Below the pieces are notes generated by a model. That model had not been told where the DNA came from. It saw only the letters and a program-made list of their open reading frames with translations, and did not search any database. From the NCBI RefSeq assembly GCF_025426255.1, contig NZ_CP104861.1, positions 2,852,001-2,916,000 of the forward strand: DNA of 64,000 nt, written 5' to 3'. The stretch is from Pseudomonas fragi (GTDB lineage: Bacteria > Pseudomonadota > Gammaproteobacteria > Pseudomonadales > Pseudomonadaceae). The number at the start of each line of letters is the position of its first letter. Within the stretch, counting starts at the first letter, position 1. A program made the position numbers and the translations under genes. This document shows positions 1-9,065 of the stretch, piece by piece.

Positions 1-1
1 T

Positions 2-61
2 GTGCTGCTGGTAGCCGCCGCTCAGCTCAATGTAAGCAACCGTAAAGCCGTCACGGCCTGA
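2..61 (+). CDS. C-terminal end of an upstream protein (partial)
   Basis: An open frame enters the window from the left and ends at the TGA at 59-61. The visible tail of 19 residues starts with a hydrophobic stretch (VLLVAAAQL) and ends in a polar segment (NVSNRKAVTA). This would fit the last membrane helix and tail of a transporter, but the piece is too short to identify. It could also be chance, since only 20 codons are seen. Confidence 0.3.
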   Translation: MLLVAAAQLNVSNRKAVTA

Positions 62-90
62 ACCTTTAAAATTCCATCATGGAGATCATC

Positions 91-525
91 ATGCGCCACC
101 CTGAAACCCTGATTCGTCGTATTGGCATCGCTTCTTCAATCCTGTTGCTGAGCATCACCGTCGGTTGCTCCAAACCCGATAGCAAAGAGCTCAATATCAA
201 CATGGGTGCCGTCAGTACGCAAAGCCAGTCAGGCTCCAAACTGGGCGATCTTTCGGAGTTTCGCAGCATTGCGGCGGACGTTAACGCGCGGGTCGGCAAC
301 AATGACCTGCCGGGTGCGAAAACCCGTATCAAGGACCTCGAAACCAGCTGGGACTCCGCCGAAGCAGGGATCAAACCCCGTGCTGCCAGCGATTGGCATG
401 TGCTGGACAAGGCTATTGACCATGCACTGGACGCCCTGCGTGCCGACAGCCCAAGCATGGCCGACTGCAAGGCGGCCATGGACAACCTGCTCAAGGCATT
501 TGACTCGATGAAAGGCAATTCCTGA
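91..525 (+). CDS. Small predicted lipoprotein of unknown function
   Basis: The 144-residue product starts with a basic n-region and a hydrophobic stretch ending in a lipobox (TVGC, Cys26), followed by a polar mature domain rich in Asp, Ala and Lys. It is therefore probably a lipid-anchored envelope protein. The ATG at 91 is preferred over the in-frame ATG at 79 because GGAG at 81-84 is correctly spaced for it. The mature part has alternating helical segments and a [18 protein letters not shown] C-terminus. It lies just before a two-component system but is separated from it by a strong terminator. I do not recognise the family and assign no function. Confidence 0.8.
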   Translation: MRHPETLIRRIGIASSILLLSITVGCSKPDSKELNINMGAVSTQSQSGSKLGDLSEFRSIAADVNARVGNNDLPGAKTRIKDLETSWDSAEAGIKPRAASDWHVLDKAIDHALDALRADSPSMADCKAAMDNLLKAFDSMKGNS

Positions 526-564
526 ATCGTCGAGCGGACAAGCTACCGCACAGGTGCTTCAATA

Positions 565-603
565 CAGGCGCGACGGTGAAAACTGGCGCGCCTGTTTTAT
601 TTT
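565..603 (+). terminator. Rho-independent terminator
   Basis: The arms CAGGCGCG (565-572) and CGCGCCTG (587-594) form a GC-rich stem, followed by a TTTTATTTT tract. It would end the lipoprotein transcript before the response regulator gene. Confidence 0.8.
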
Positions 604-615
604 CCGGAGCGGCAC

Positions 616-1281
616 ATGCGCATACTGCTGGTCGAAGATGATCCAATGATTGGCGATGCGATCCAGGGCGCACTGACCGATGCGAGCTATGCCGCAGACT
701 GGGTGAAAGATGGTCTGAACGCCTTGAGCGCACTGGATACACAGCATTACGACATGGTGCTGCTGGACCTCGGCCTGCCCGGCAAGGACGGCCTTGAAGT
801 CCTGGCCAGCATCCGCGCCCGCAACAACCCCGTGCCCTTGCTGATCCTGACAGCCCGGGACAGCCTCGATGACCGCCTGCGCGGGCTGGACGGCGGGGCT
901 GACGACTACCTGCTGAAACCTTTCGACATGGCCGAACTGCTGGCGCGCATGCGAGCGGTGCTGCGCCGCAAGAGTGGGAGTGCCCTGCCCTTGCTCGGTA
1001 ATGGCGTGGTGTCGCTGGATCTGCTCACCAAGCAGGCCAGCACCGACAGCCAAAGCGGCATCACCCTGTCCAGCCGCGAATTCGCCCTGCTGCAAGCGTT
1101 GCTGATACGTCCGGGGGCGATTCTGTCGCGCAGTGAACTGGAAGACCGGCTGTATGGCTGGGGCAATGAAGTCGAAAGCAACGCCATCGAATTCCTGATT
1201 CATTCCGTACGGCGCAAGTTGGGCAGCCACATTATCAAGAACGTCAGGGGAATGGGATGGATGGTTTCAAAAAACGTTTGA
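616..1281 (+). CDS. OmpR-family two-component response regulator
   Basis: The 221-residue protein has an N-terminal receiver domain (about 1-115) with acidic pocket EDD at 7-9, phospho-acceptor Asp51 in LLDLGLPG, and the conserved Lys in LLKPF. A C-terminal winged-helix DNA-binding domain follows (about 125-220; SSREFALL and VRRKLG motifs). CGGAG at 605-609 is a good ribosome binding site. The 3' end overlaps the kinase gene by 25 bases, so the two are translated as a pair. The sequence resembles the QseB/PmrA/TctD branch of OmpR regulators. The signal sensed and the target genes cannot be read from the sequence. Confidence 0.93.
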   Translation: MRILLVEDDPMIGDAIQGALTDASYAADWVKDGLNALSALDTQHYDMVLLDLGLPGKDGLEVLASIRARNNPVPLLILTARDSLDDRLRGLDGGADDYLLKPFDMAELLARMRAVLRRKSGSALPLLGNGVVSLDLLTKQASTDSQSGITLSSREFALLQALLIRPGAILSRSELEDRLYGWGNEVESNAIEFLIHSVRRKLGSHIIKNVRGMGWMVSKNV

Positions 1282-2612
1282 GTGAGTCGGTCCAACTCAG
1301 GCTCTCGTTGGCGCTGTCGCTGACCATCCTGCTGGTGGCGGTGGTCGCCAGCGTGTTCGCCTTTGTCTCGGCACTGGATGAAGCCCACGAGTTGCAGGAC
1401 GAAACCCTGCATCAGGTGGCTATCCTGTTTGATCGCCAGCAGATGACCCTGCACTACCCCCATGGCCCAGACCCAGCGGGTGATAACGAAGAATCGCGAG
1501 TGGTCATTCAATACTTGATCGACGGTAGAAACGCCTCGGCCAATACCGATGAAACCCTGCCGCTGCCATTGCCCACCACCCTGGCTGATGGCCTGTCCAC
1601 GGTAGACGTGGGTGGCGAGGCCTTTCGCGTACTGGTCAGGACCACCGCACGGGGCGAACGGATTGCCGTTGCCCAGGAAGTCGACGCCCGCAACAAGGAC
1701 GCCCGCGAAAGTGCCTGGCGCAGTTTGTTGCCCTTTCTGATTCTGTTTCCAGTCCTGCTGCTGGTAGTCAGTGATCTGGTGCGCAAATTGTTTCGTCCGA
1801 TCGCGACCCTCGCCGCGCAAATCGACCAGCGTGCCGAGCAGGAGCTGCACCCGATTGACGAGCAGCATCTACCCACCGAAATCCGCCCCTTTGTGGTGGC
1901 CATCAACCGCCTGCTCGCACGCGTTGCGCTGTCCATGGACAGCCAGCGCCGGTTTGTCGCCGATGCTGCCCATGAACTGCGCTCGCCCATGACCGCGCTG
2001 TCACTGCAAGCCGAGCGACTGGCCGCGACCGAGATGCCGCCCCAAGCCCGCGAACGTTTGCAGCCGCTGTCCCTGGGCATTGAACGCAGCAGGCAACTGA
2101 TCGACCAATTACTCAGCCTGGCCGCCGCGCAATTTGCCTCGCAGCGTCCGCAAACCAGCGTTTCAGTGCATGCCGTGTATCGCCGGGTACTGGAAGATTT
2201 GTTGCCGCTGGCCGAACGCAAACAACTCGATATCGGGGTGGAGGGCGTGGAGGATGTGCAAGTCATGATCAACGAAATGGATCTGTTTACCCTGGTCAAA
2301 AACCTCACCGATAACGCGATCCGCTACACCCCTGAAGGCGGCAAAATCGATCTTTGCGTAGACCTGATCCAGGGCAACGCGCGCCTGCAGATCAAGGACA
2401 CGGGGCCAGGCATTGCCCTCGAAGAGCAGGCCCGCATTTTTGATCCGTTCTATCGCAGCCTGGGCTCCGGTGAGACGGGCTCCGGGCTGGGGCTTTCAAT
2501 CGTCAAGGCGATTGCCGAACGCATCGGCGCCAGGGTTGAACTGGATTTTTCGGATAAGCTCAACCACAGCGGTCTATGTGTCTCGGTCTGGTTGAACACC
2601 GGCCTGCGCTGA
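1257..2612 (+). CDS. Membrane sensor histidine kinase
   Basis: The 451-residue kinase has a first membrane helix (about 17-37), a periplasmic domain of about 120 residues, and a second helix (about 157-175). A HAMP-like linker follows, then a HisKA domain with phospho-acceptor His239 in DAAHELRSP, and an HATPase domain with N box (NLTDNAIRYTPEGG), G1 (DTGPGIA) and G2 (GSGLGLSIV) motifs. The architecture is the QseC/PmrB/TctE type. AGGGG at 1246-1250 precedes the start, inside the regulator gene. It presumably phosphorylates the regulator encoded just upstream. The periplasmic domain has no cysteine pair or acidic cluster that would hint at the ligand. Confidence 0.93.
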   Translation: MDGFKKRLSESVQLRLSLALSLTILLVAVVASVFAFVSALDEAHELQDETLHQVAILFDRQQMTLHYPHGPDPAGDNEESRVVIQYLIDGRNASANTDETLPLPLPTTLADGLSTVDVGGEAFRVLVRTTARGERIAVAQEVDARNKDARESAWRSLLPFLILFPVLLLVVSDLVRKLFRPIATLAAQIDQRAEQELHPIDEQHLPTEIRPFVVAINRLLARVALSMDSQRRFVADAAHELRSPMTALSLQAERLAATEMPPQARERLQPLSLGIERSRQLIDQLLSLAAAQFASQRPQTSVSVHAVYRRVLEDLLPLAERKQLDIGVEGVEDVQVMINEMDLFTLVKNLTDNAIRYTPEGGKIDLCVDLIQGNARLQIKDTGPGIALEEQARIFDPFYRSLGSGETGSGLGLSIVKAIAERIGARVELDFSDKLNHSGLCVSVWLNTGLR

Positions 2613-2648
2613 CACCAAAGCACCTTCACTTACCTTCCAGGCAGATTT

Positions 2649-3089
2649 ATGGGTTCGTCTTTCTATTCAAGCTGGACATTCTGGGCACTGCTTTCGGCGG
2701 TATTCGCCGCCATGACGGCGATTTTCGGCAAAATCGGCATCACCGGCATCAACTCCGACTTCGCCACCCTGTTGCGTACCGTGGTGGTGTTGGTCAGCCT
2801 GGCACTGATTCTGTATGCCACCGGCCAATATCAGTCGCTGGGTTCAATCTCGGCGCGCAGCTATCTGTTTTTAGTGTTGTCGGGGCTTGCCACCGGGGCA
2901 TCATGGATTTGCTACTACCGCGCTCTGCAACTGGGCCAGGCATCGCTCGTGGCCCCCGTGGACAAACTCAGCGTGGTGATTGTCGCCGTGCTCGGGGTCA
3001 CGCTGCTGGGCGAGAAACTCGACATCCGCCAATGGGCTGGTATCAGTTTGATCACCGTGGGCGTGGTATTGCTTGCCTGGCGCAAGTAA
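2649..3089 (+). CDS. EamA/DMT-family small membrane transporter
   Basis: The 146-residue protein contains one EamA domain with about five hydrophobic helices and the family hallmarks: an FxxxxxFGKIGI start and a C-terminal VAPVDKLSVVIVAVLGVTLLGE-type segment ending in LLAWRK. Most EamA transporters have two such repeats, so this single-repeat form would have to dimerise. The start follows a 36-base gap after the kinase, so it may be read as the third gene of that operon. The substrate is unknown. Confidence 0.85.
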   Translation: MGSSFYSSWTFWALLSAVFAAMTAIFGKIGITGINSDFATLLRTVVVLVSLALILYATGQYQSLGSISARSYLFLVLSGLATGASWICYYRALQLGQASLVAPVDKLSVVIVAVLGVTLLGEKLDIRQWAGISLITVGVVLLAWRK

Positions 3090-3098
3090 TCCGCGTCA

Positions 3099-3770
3099 TC
3101 AGCGCCGGTGAGCCAGAGAACGCACCAGCCGGTCGCCCAGGCTCTGCACACTCTGGACCAGAATCACCAACACCAGGACGGTGGCAAACATCACCTGATT
3201 GTTAAAACGCTGGTAACCGTATCGGATCGCCAGATCCCCCAACCCGCCGCCGCCAATGATCCCGGCCATGGATGAAAAGCCAATCAGCATCACCAGAGTC
3301 AGGGTAATGCCCGCCAGCAGCGCGGGCAGCGCCTCGGGCAGCAGCACTTTGAAAATCACATGCCAGATATCGCCGCCCATGGCCAGAATGGCTTCGATGC
3401 GACCCTTATCGACTTCATCAAGGGCATTTTCAACAATCCGGGCAAAGAACGGAAAGGCGCCAATGGTGATTGGCACCACCGCAGCCGTACTGCCCAGCGT
3501 CGTACCGACCAGCAACCGGGTCAACGGAATCAAGGCAATCAGCATCACCACAAAAGGTAGCGAACGGCCGATATTGACCAGCCCACCCACAGTTTTGTTG
3601 AGCCTGGGCATCGGGTACAGGCCGTTGCTGCGACTGATAAACAGCAACACGCCCAGAGGCAGACCGATCAGCAGGGTGAAGAGCCCCGCCAGCAGCACCA
3701 TGTACAGGGTTTCACCGGTGGCATTGAGCACCAACTGCAAGATGTCGCTCCATTCAATTGTACGGTTCAT
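3099..3770 (-). CDS. metI: Methionine ABC transporter permease MetI
   Basis: The 223-residue inner-membrane protein has five hydrophobic helices and the binding-protein-dependent permease loop (about 135-155, [24 protein letters not shown] region) that docks on the ATPase. It is the last gene of the leftward metQ-metN-metI cluster, and its ATG overlaps the metN stop codon by four bases (ATGA), a sign of translational coupling. The length is normal for MetI. D- or L-methionine, or a related sulfur amino acid, is the expected substrate; Pseudomonas genomes often carry more than one such system. Confidence 0.92.
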   Translation of the reverse strand: MNRTIEWSDILQLVLNATGETLYMVLLAGLFTLLIGLPLGVLLFISRSNGLYPMPRLNKTVGGLVNIGRSLPFVVMLIALIPLTRLLVGTTLGSTAAVVPITIGAFPFFARIVENALDEVDKGRIEAILAMGGDIWHVIFKVLLPEALPALLAGITLTLVMLIGFSSMAGIIGGGGLGDLAIRYGYQRFNNQVMFATVLVLVILVQSVQSLGDRLVRSLAHRR

Positions 3771-4744
3771 GGACGTTCCACCCTGACGCCGCGTTGCTTG
3801 AGAAAATCCACCACCCGGCTCAATTGCGGCTCGGCGCTGTGCAGCCCAAGGGACACACGCAAACGCCCGACCCTGCGCCCAGCAACCGACTCGACGCCAC
3901 TGGCCAGCAAGTCGACCTGTACGCCTTGCTGCTGAAGTTCGTTGATCACAGGAGCCGCCAGCAGATTGTCAAAAAAACTCAATTCCAGTGCCTGACTCTG
4001 ATTGCCCAGGACGGTGCTGTAACCCGGCAGCAATGACCGGCCCAGGCTTGAATCCGGATTGGCCAGCAACTGCGCAATCGGCCCGGCTTCGACCAACCGA
4101 CCGTGGGCCAGTGAGGCCGCGTGATTACAGATGGCCTTGACCACATCTAACTCGTGAGTGATCAGCACAATGGTCAACCCCAGTTGCCGGTTGATGTCGC
4201 GCAGCAGCTCAAGAATCGACGCCGTGGTGTCCGGGTCCAGGGCGCTGGTGGCTTCATCCGACAACAGATAAGCCGGTCGGGCAGCCAGGGCGCGGGCGAT
4301 ACCCACCCGCTGCTTCTGGCCTCCGGACAACTGCGAAGGAAACGCCTGGGCCTTGTCGCTCAACCCCACCAGATCGAGCAACTCACGCACGCGAATAGTG
4401 CGTTGCTCCTTGCTGACCCGGGCAATTTCCAGCGGCACCGCGATGTTGTCGAACACGTTGCGCGAGTGCAGCAGGTTGAAGCCTTGAAAAATCATGCCGA
4501 TGCGCTGGCGTTGCTGGCGCAGTTCAAGTTCCGACAAGGCGGTCAGGTCCTTGCCGTCGAGTAAAATACGCCCCGAACATGGCCGATCGAGTAGATTGAG
4601 GCACCGCAGCAGCGTCGATTTACCGGCACCGCTGCGCCCCAGAATCCCGTAGATCGCACCATCGGGGATACTTAAGGACACCTGGTCCAACGCAGGTGCC
4701 TGCCCTGCCCCGTAGGTTTTGCTCAACTGCTCGACCGTGATCAT
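3767..4744 (-). CDS. metN: Methionine ABC transporter ATP-binding protein MetN
   Basis: The 325-residue ATPase has Walker [10 protein letters not shown], the signature [15 protein letters not shown], Walker [14 protein letters not shown] and an H-loop ITHEL. The last 90 residues or so form the NIL (ACT-like) regulatory domain that binds methionine and inhibits transport in characterised MetN proteins. The DEATSALD form of Walker B is typical of MetN. It overlaps metQ and metI by four bases on either side. It powers methionine uptake with MetI and MetQ. Confidence 0.94.
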   Translation of the reverse strand: MITVEQLSKTYGAGQAPALDQVSLSIPDGAIYGILGRSGAGKSTLLRCLNLLDRPCSGRILLDGKDLTALSELELRQQRQRIGMIFQGFNLLHSRNVFDNIAVPLEIARVSKEQRTIRVRELLDLVGLSDKAQAFPSQLSGGQKQRVGIARALAARPAYLLSDEATSALDPDTTASILELLRDINRQLGLTIVLITHELDVVKAICNHAASLAHGRLVEAGPIAQLLANPDSSLGRSLLPGYSTVLGNQSQALELSFFDNLLAAPVINELQQQGVQVDLLASGVESVAGRRVGRLRVSLGLHSAEPQLSRVVDFLKQRGVRVERP

Positions 4745-5556
4745 GGCTTAGCGTCCAGCGCTGCAACCGGAATCACCGACCCGGAATAGTTGTCGGTAAT
4801 GAACTTGCTCACCTGGGGCAAAGCCAGGTCCCTGGCCAGTTGCTTGATCCGTGGATCGTCCTGCAACTTGAGCGTGGTCACCACGATATTGGCATAGGGG
4901 TTGTGCTCGACCTTCTCCAGCCCCAGTGCATCCTTGGCCGGTACCAACCCTGCTTCCAGCGCGTAATTGCCATTGATCACCGCCAGGTCCACGTCATCCA
5001 GCGCCCGGGGAATCTGTGGTGACTCGATTTCAAGGATTTTCAGTTGCTTTGGGTTCTCTGCGATGTCCTTGGGCGTCGCCTGATTGGCAGCAGGGTCGTT
5101 GAAACCTTCCTTTAGCTTGATCAGCCCGTTGTCCTGCAGCAGATACAGAGCGCGGCTCAGGTTAGTCACGTTATTGGGGACCGCCACCGTGCCATTTTGC
5201 GGCACTTGGTCGAAGCGTTGGTGGCGGTGCGAATAGATCCCCAGCGGCTCGATATGCACCGTCGCGGCGACGGCAAACTTCACCCCGAGGGCCTGCTCCT
5301 GAGAACGTAAAAACGGCAAGTGCTGGGTGTAATTGGCATCCACATCGCCATGTACCAGCAGTTCATTGGAGTTAACACCGGGCGGGATCTCGATGATCTT
5401 GAGGTTCAGTTGCGGGTCGATTTTTTGCACGTACTCCAGAATCTGCGCATGGGGCACCGCATCTGCTGCCACCCGTAGCGGCTGCTGGGCCAGCGCGTTG
5501 AAAGAAGCTACCAAAGCGCCGAGCACGGCCAGGGTCAGTCCTGTTTTTTTAAACAT
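4741..5556 (-). CDS. metQ: Methionine-binding periplasmic protein MetQ
   Basis: The 271-residue NlpA/MetQ-family protein has a signal peptide of about 23 residues (hydrophobic core then ALAQQ). Unlike E. coli MetQ there is no lipobox cysteine at the processing site, so it is probably a free periplasmic protein. The family features PHAQILE, the [14 protein letters not shown] loop and [17 protein letters not shown] are present. It is the second gene of the leftward operon, 27 bases after the oxygenase gene, and captures methionine-type ligands for MetNI. Confidence 0.92.
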   Translation of the reverse strand: MFKKTGLTLAVLGALVASFNALAQQPLRVAADAVPHAQILEYVQKIDPQLNLKIIEIPPGVNSNELLVHGDVDANYTQHLPFLRSQEQALGVKFAVAATVHIEPLGIYSHRHQRFDQVPQNGTVAVPNNVTNLSRALYLLQDNGLIKLKEGFNDPAANQATPKDIAENPKQLKILEIESPQIPRALDDVDLAVINGNYALEAGLVPAKDALGLEKVEHNPYANIVVTTLKLQDDPRIKQLARDLALPQVSKFITDNYSGSVIPVAALDAKP

Positions 5557-5583
5557 GTGGGTAATCCTTGATCTGGAGAAGGC

Positions 5584-6621
5584 TCAAGCGCTCAGCGCAT
5601 TGGGGATCAACGCATCGGCGTAATAACGTTGTGCAACATCGGGGTGCGAGCGCAGACGGCCCTTGAGGTAGTTCCAGCCCACATCGCGAAACAATGGATT
5701 GGCCGGATCACTGACCGGGCCTCGTGCCTCGCGCAGCAGTGCAGCCGGCAAGGGATAAAGTGGCACCACGGCGTCCAACTGCGCGCCGAGGAAAAACGCA
5801 ATCGACAAGCGCTCGCTGCCCTTGGCAGGTGACAGCACCCGATGCACCGTGGCACGCAGATAGCCGTTGGTGGCCAGTTCCAGCAATTCGCCGATGTTCA
5901 CCACCAGGGTGTTGGCCCGAGGTAGCGCGTCAATCCAGCGCCCCTCTTCAATTTCGACTTGCAGACCCGCCTGTTGATCCTGCAACAGAAAGCTCAGGAA
6001 GCCCGAGTCCTTGTGGGCGCCGACGCCTTGATTACTCTCGTCAGACGCCTGCCCCGGGTAACGCATCAGTTTGATATGTTCATTGGGTTTGTCGCCGTAC
6101 AGCTGGTCAAAAGCTTCTGGCCCCAATGCCAGCGCCTGGGCAAAGGCACGCAACAAACGCAGCGACATGGCGGTCATGGCCTGCTGCCAGTCCAGCAACA
6201 GTGGCTTGAGCGTGGGCAAGGCTTGCGGCCATTGGTTGGGCCCCTGCAAACGCGCCCAATACGGGCTGTTATCCGCGGTTGGCAATACCTCCCTTTCGGC
6301 TCCCAGATCGAACTGCTCGCGAAGGTCCGGCTTGCCCCGGGTAATCTCGGAAGCAGCGCGGTTATAACCGCGAAAATGGGGGGAATTGATCATGCCGACC
6401 GCGGTTTTGTCGCGGTCCGGCAAGGCAAAAAAACGGCGGGCGTGATCCTGTACCTGCTGCAACAACTCACTGTCGATGCCATGCCCCGTCAGGTAGAAAA
6501 AACCCACATCGCGAGCTGCGTGACGCAGATCTTCAAGGAACCCCTGGCGCTGGGCAGCCGTGCCATCGAGCAACGACAAGTCCAGGGTTGGCAAGGCAAT
6601 GATGTCTCGTGTATGCGGCAT
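5584..6621 (-). CDS. Isopenicillin-N-synthase-like 2-oxoglutarate/Fe(II) oxygenase
   Basis: The 345-residue protein has the N-terminal DIOX_N domain and a C-terminal 2OG-Fe(II) oxygenase domain. The iron facial triad is visible as HxD in GVGAHKDSGF and a distal His in ATVHRVLSP, followed by the RxS motif (ERLSIAF) that binds 2-oxoglutarate. It is the first gene of the operon that continues into metQNI. The context suggests that it hydroxylates or otherwise oxidises a methionine-like or other sulfur-containing substrate; that is inference. The name isopenicillin synthase refers to the fold only, and beta-lactam synthesis is not suggested. Confidence 0.88.
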   Translation of the reverse strand: MPHTRDIIALPTLDLSLLDGTAAQRQGFLEDLRHAARDVGFFYLTGHGIDSELLQQVQDHARRFFALPDRDKTAVGMINSPHFRGYNRAASEITRGKPDLREQFDLGAEREVLPTADNSPYWARLQGPNQWPQALPTLKPLLLDWQQAMTAMSLRLLRAFAQALALGPEAFDQLYGDKPNEHIKLMRYPGQASDESNQGVGAHKDSGFLSFLLQDQQAGLQVEIEEGRWIDALPRANTLVVNIGELLELATNGYLRATVHRVLSPAKGSERLSIAFFLGAQLDAVVPLYPLPAALLREARGPVSDPANPLFRDVGWNYLKGRLRSHPDVAQRYYADALIPNALSA

Positions 6622-6912
6622 GGTTCACTCCCATGTGAAGCAGCTGAAAGACCCTGGACCGAGAAGTGTCCGGCGCTGACTTAAAGCTAAACGATCTTAA
6701 AAACAGGTAATAAATATCGTTTTAGCATTAGCTTAGGTTCATTTCAGGCAGCTTTTCCCCGCCGATGACAGCCTGCAAACCACGCCCTGTACGGCACAAC
6801 GACACTTTCAGACAGATCCGCGGCCGAGGGAGTGACATTTCCTGCAAGCCGATCCTAGTATTGCGGGCGTTACCCCCTGCCTCTAAAAAAATAACGTATG
6901 GAAACTCGAAAA
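6622..6912. promoter_or_regulatory. Divergent promoter region with an inverted repeat
   Basis: This 290-base gap lies between the divergent oxygenase-metQNI operon and the racemase gene. It contains an AT-rich block with an imperfect inverted repeat, GCTAAACGAT (6686-6695) against ATCGTTTTAGC (6716-6726), about 65-95 bases upstream of the oxygenase start. This is a candidate operator or promoter; the cognate regulator is unknown. Confidence 0.4.
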
Positions 6913-8142
6913 ATGCCCTTCACCCGTACTCTTCTTGCTCTCTCTTTGGGCATGGCTCTACTGCAAAACCCGGCCTTCGCTGCGCCACCTCTGTCGATGG
7001 CCAACGGTGTTGCCCAAGTCAACACACAGGACAGCAACGCCTGGGTCGAGATCAACAAAACCGCGTTCGAACACAACATCCGTGTGCTGCAAGCCACCCT
7101 CGCCGACAAGTCGAAAATCTGCGCTGTACTCAAGGCTGACGCCTACGGTCACGGTATCGGCCTGCTGATGCCATCGATCATCGCCACGGGTGTTCCGTGC
7201 GTGGGTGTCGCCAGCAACGAAGAAGCTCGCGTAGTGCGTGAAAGCGGCTTCAAGGGCCAGTTGATCCGCGTGCGTACGGCCGCCCTCAGCGAGCTGGAAG
7301 CCGCGCTGCCGTACAACATGGAAGAGTTGGTCGGAAACCTTGATTTCGCCGTCAAAGCCAGCCTGATCGCCGAAAAACACGGCCGTCCATTGGTGGTTCA
7401 TCTGGGCCTGAACTCCAGCGGCATGAGCCGAAACGGCGTGGAAATGACCACTGCCGAAGGCCGCCGTGACGCAGTCGCGATCACCAAAGTACCTAACCTT
7501 GAAGTCCGCGCGATCATGACCCACTTCGCGGTTGAAGACGCCGACGACGTGCGTGCCGGTCTCAAGGCGTTCAACCAGCAGGCCCAGTGGTTGATCGACA
7601 CGGCTCAACTGGATCGCAGCAAAATCACCCTGCACGCAGCCAACTCGTTTGCCACGCTTGAAGTGCCCGAGTCGCATCTGGACATGGTCCGCCCTGGCGG
7701 CGCGCTGTTCGGTGACACCGTGCCGTCCCACACCGACTACAAGCGCGTGATGCAATTCAAATCCCACGTCGCTTCGGTCAACAGCTACCCCAAAGGCAAC
7801 ACCGTGGGCTACGACCGCACTTACACCCTGGGCCGTGACTCGAAGCTGGCCAACATCACCGTTGGCTACTCCGATGGCTATCGTCGGGCCTTCACCAACA
7901 AAGGCATCGTGTTGATCAACGGCCACCGTGTACCAGTGGTGGGCAAAGTGTCGATGAACACACTGATGGTCGACGTTACCGACGCGCCGGATGTAAAAAG
8001 CGGCGATGAAGTTGTGCTGTTCGGACAACAGGGCAAGGCTGAAATCAGCCAGGCAGAAGTTGAAGACATCAACGGCGCGCTGTTGGCCGACCTGTACACA
8101 GTGTGGGGCAACTCCAATCCCAAGATCCTGATCGAAAAATAA
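6913..8142 (+). CDS. bsr: Periplasmic broad-specificity amino-acid racemase
   Basis: The 409-residue PLP enzyme carries a signal peptide (processing near AFAAPP), whereas the house-keeping alanine racemase is cytoplasmic. The N-terminal alanine-racemase barrel has the PLP lysine in KADAYGHG (Lys74), with the second catalytic Tyr in the NTVGYDRTY region of the C-terminal domain. Cys70 and the Cys of GVPC are positioned for the disulfide known in this family. Known relatives from P. taetrolens and P. putida racemise Lys, Arg, Met, Ala and others in the periplasm. The ATG at 6913 fits the family start; an in-frame ATG at 6898 is the alternative. It is monocistronic, with a REP element after it. 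Confidence 0.9.
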   Translation: MPFTRTLLALSLGMALLQNPAFAAPPLSMANGVAQVNTQDSNAWVEINKTAFEHNIRVLQATLADKSKICAVLKADAYGHGIGLLMPSIIATGVPCVGVASNEEARVVRESGFKGQLIRVRTAALSELEAALPYNMEELVGNLDFAVKASLIAEKHGRPLVVHLGLNSSGMSRNGVEMTTAEGRRDAVAITKVPNLEVRAIMTHFAVEDADDVRAGLKAFNQQAQWLIDTAQLDRSKITLHAANSFATLEVPESHLDMVRPGGALFGDTVPSHTDYKRVMQFKSHVASVNSYPKGNTVGYDRTYTLGRDSKLANITVGYSDGYRRAFTNKGIVLINGHRVPVVGKVSMNTLMVDVTDAPDVKSGDEVVLFGQQGKAEISQAEVEDINGALLADLYTVWGNSNPKILIEK

Positions 8143-8164
8143 CTCGACCCGGCAAACAACATGC

Positions 8165-8221
8165 GTGGGAGCGAACCTGCTCGCGAACTTCTCAAACCTT
8201 CGCGAGCAGGCTCGCTCCCAC
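8165..8221. repeat. REP hairpin
   Basis: GTGGGAGCGAACCTGCTCGCG and its inverse at 8199-8221 form a Pseudomonas REP palindrome pair, sharing the GTGGGAGCG/CGAGCAGGC core with copies at 21281, 24709 and 53013. It separates the convergent racemase and MgtC-like genes. Confidence 0.9.
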
Positions 8222-8227
8222 AGAGTG

Positions 8228-8902
8228 TCAGGTCGGGATGTATTCCTCCCTGACACCCGGCACTTGCAGAATCTTCCTGATCATCTCATCAGCCATCACT
8301 TTGGTCGTCCCCCTGAACTCGATGGTGACGCTTTCGGTATCACTGGTCGGCCCCTGCTCGATAACCAGCTGTTTGATCCTGTCCGAGCGCTCGCCTAAAA
8401 TTTGCGTAAGCGTTTGCCACGACAACGCACTGGATGGCGCCACCAACTTGACCACATGAATCTGTACATAATCGCGGTAGATTCGTTCCAGCGGTTTAAT
8501 CACTACCAGAATCATCAGGATCAAAAAGGTAGCCGCCAGTCCCAACAGATAAAGCCCGCCCCCCACCGACAAACCGATGGCTGCCACAGCCCACAAGCTG
8601 GCTGCCGTATTGAGCCCCCTGATAACTTCACCACGGACCAGAATCGATCCGGCACCTAAAAAACCAATACCGGTGACAACCTGAGCCGCGATCCGCGATG
8701 GGTCGAGCTGGGTGCCAGGCATGGTCAGCGCCTGCTGAAAACCAAAAGCCGAGACAATCATGAACAGGCAGGCACCGGTTGAGACCAGCATGTGCGTGCG
8801 AAGCCCGGCTGTCCAAAAATGATGCTCTCGCTGAAAGCCTATAAGGCTGCCGTAAAATGCCGCCAACAGCAGGCGAACACACATTTCTCCCTCAGAAATC
8901 AT
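8228..8902 (-). CDS. MgtC/SapB-family membrane protein
   Basis: The 224-residue protein has four or five N-terminal helices with the family signatures GSLIGFQRE, GLRTHMLVSTGACLF and GIGFLGAGSIL, then LNTAASLWAVAAIGL. A soluble ACT-like C-terminal domain follows (about 145-224). The ATG at 8902 is chosen over one 90 bases upstream because GAGGAG precedes it at the right distance. MgtC proteins modulate the F-ATPase and help growth at low Mg2+ or at acid pH in intracellular pathogens; the role of this copy is not shown by context. Confidence 0.88.
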   Translation of the reverse strand: MISEGEMCVRLLLAAFYGSLIGFQREHHFWTAGLRTHMLVSTGACLFMIVSAFGFQQALTMPGTQLDPSRIAAQVVTGIGFLGAGSILVRGEVIRGLNTAASLWAVAAIGLSVGGGLYLLGLAATFLILMILVVIKPLERIYRDYVQIHVVKLVAPSSALSWQTLTQILGERSDRIKQLVIEQGPTSDTESVTIEFRGTTKVMADEMIRKILQVPGVREEYIPT

Positions 8903-9065
8903 ATCCGCTCCTCTTGCGCCGACGAGGCGCCAAGAATGCAGCATAGCTCGGCGCGAAGAATCGGCAGGCAAACCTGTGGCAGCGTCGCTCACAGAACAGA
9001 ATCAAAGAATGTAAACAAGCCTGCTATGATCGGCGCTTTTCATCGACAGGATCGAATCGCGCCCA

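Noticed and set aside
5584..6621. The isopenicillin-N-synthase-like gene as part of a beta-lactam pathway
   Set aside because: No peptide synthetase or other beta-lactam gene is nearby; the family name reflects fold only, and the operon points to amino-acid or sulfur metabolism.
6958..8256. A 432-codon minus-strand frame opposite the racemase gene
   Set aside because: It is an antisense shadow of a GC-rich gene and runs through the REP element; no family resemblance.
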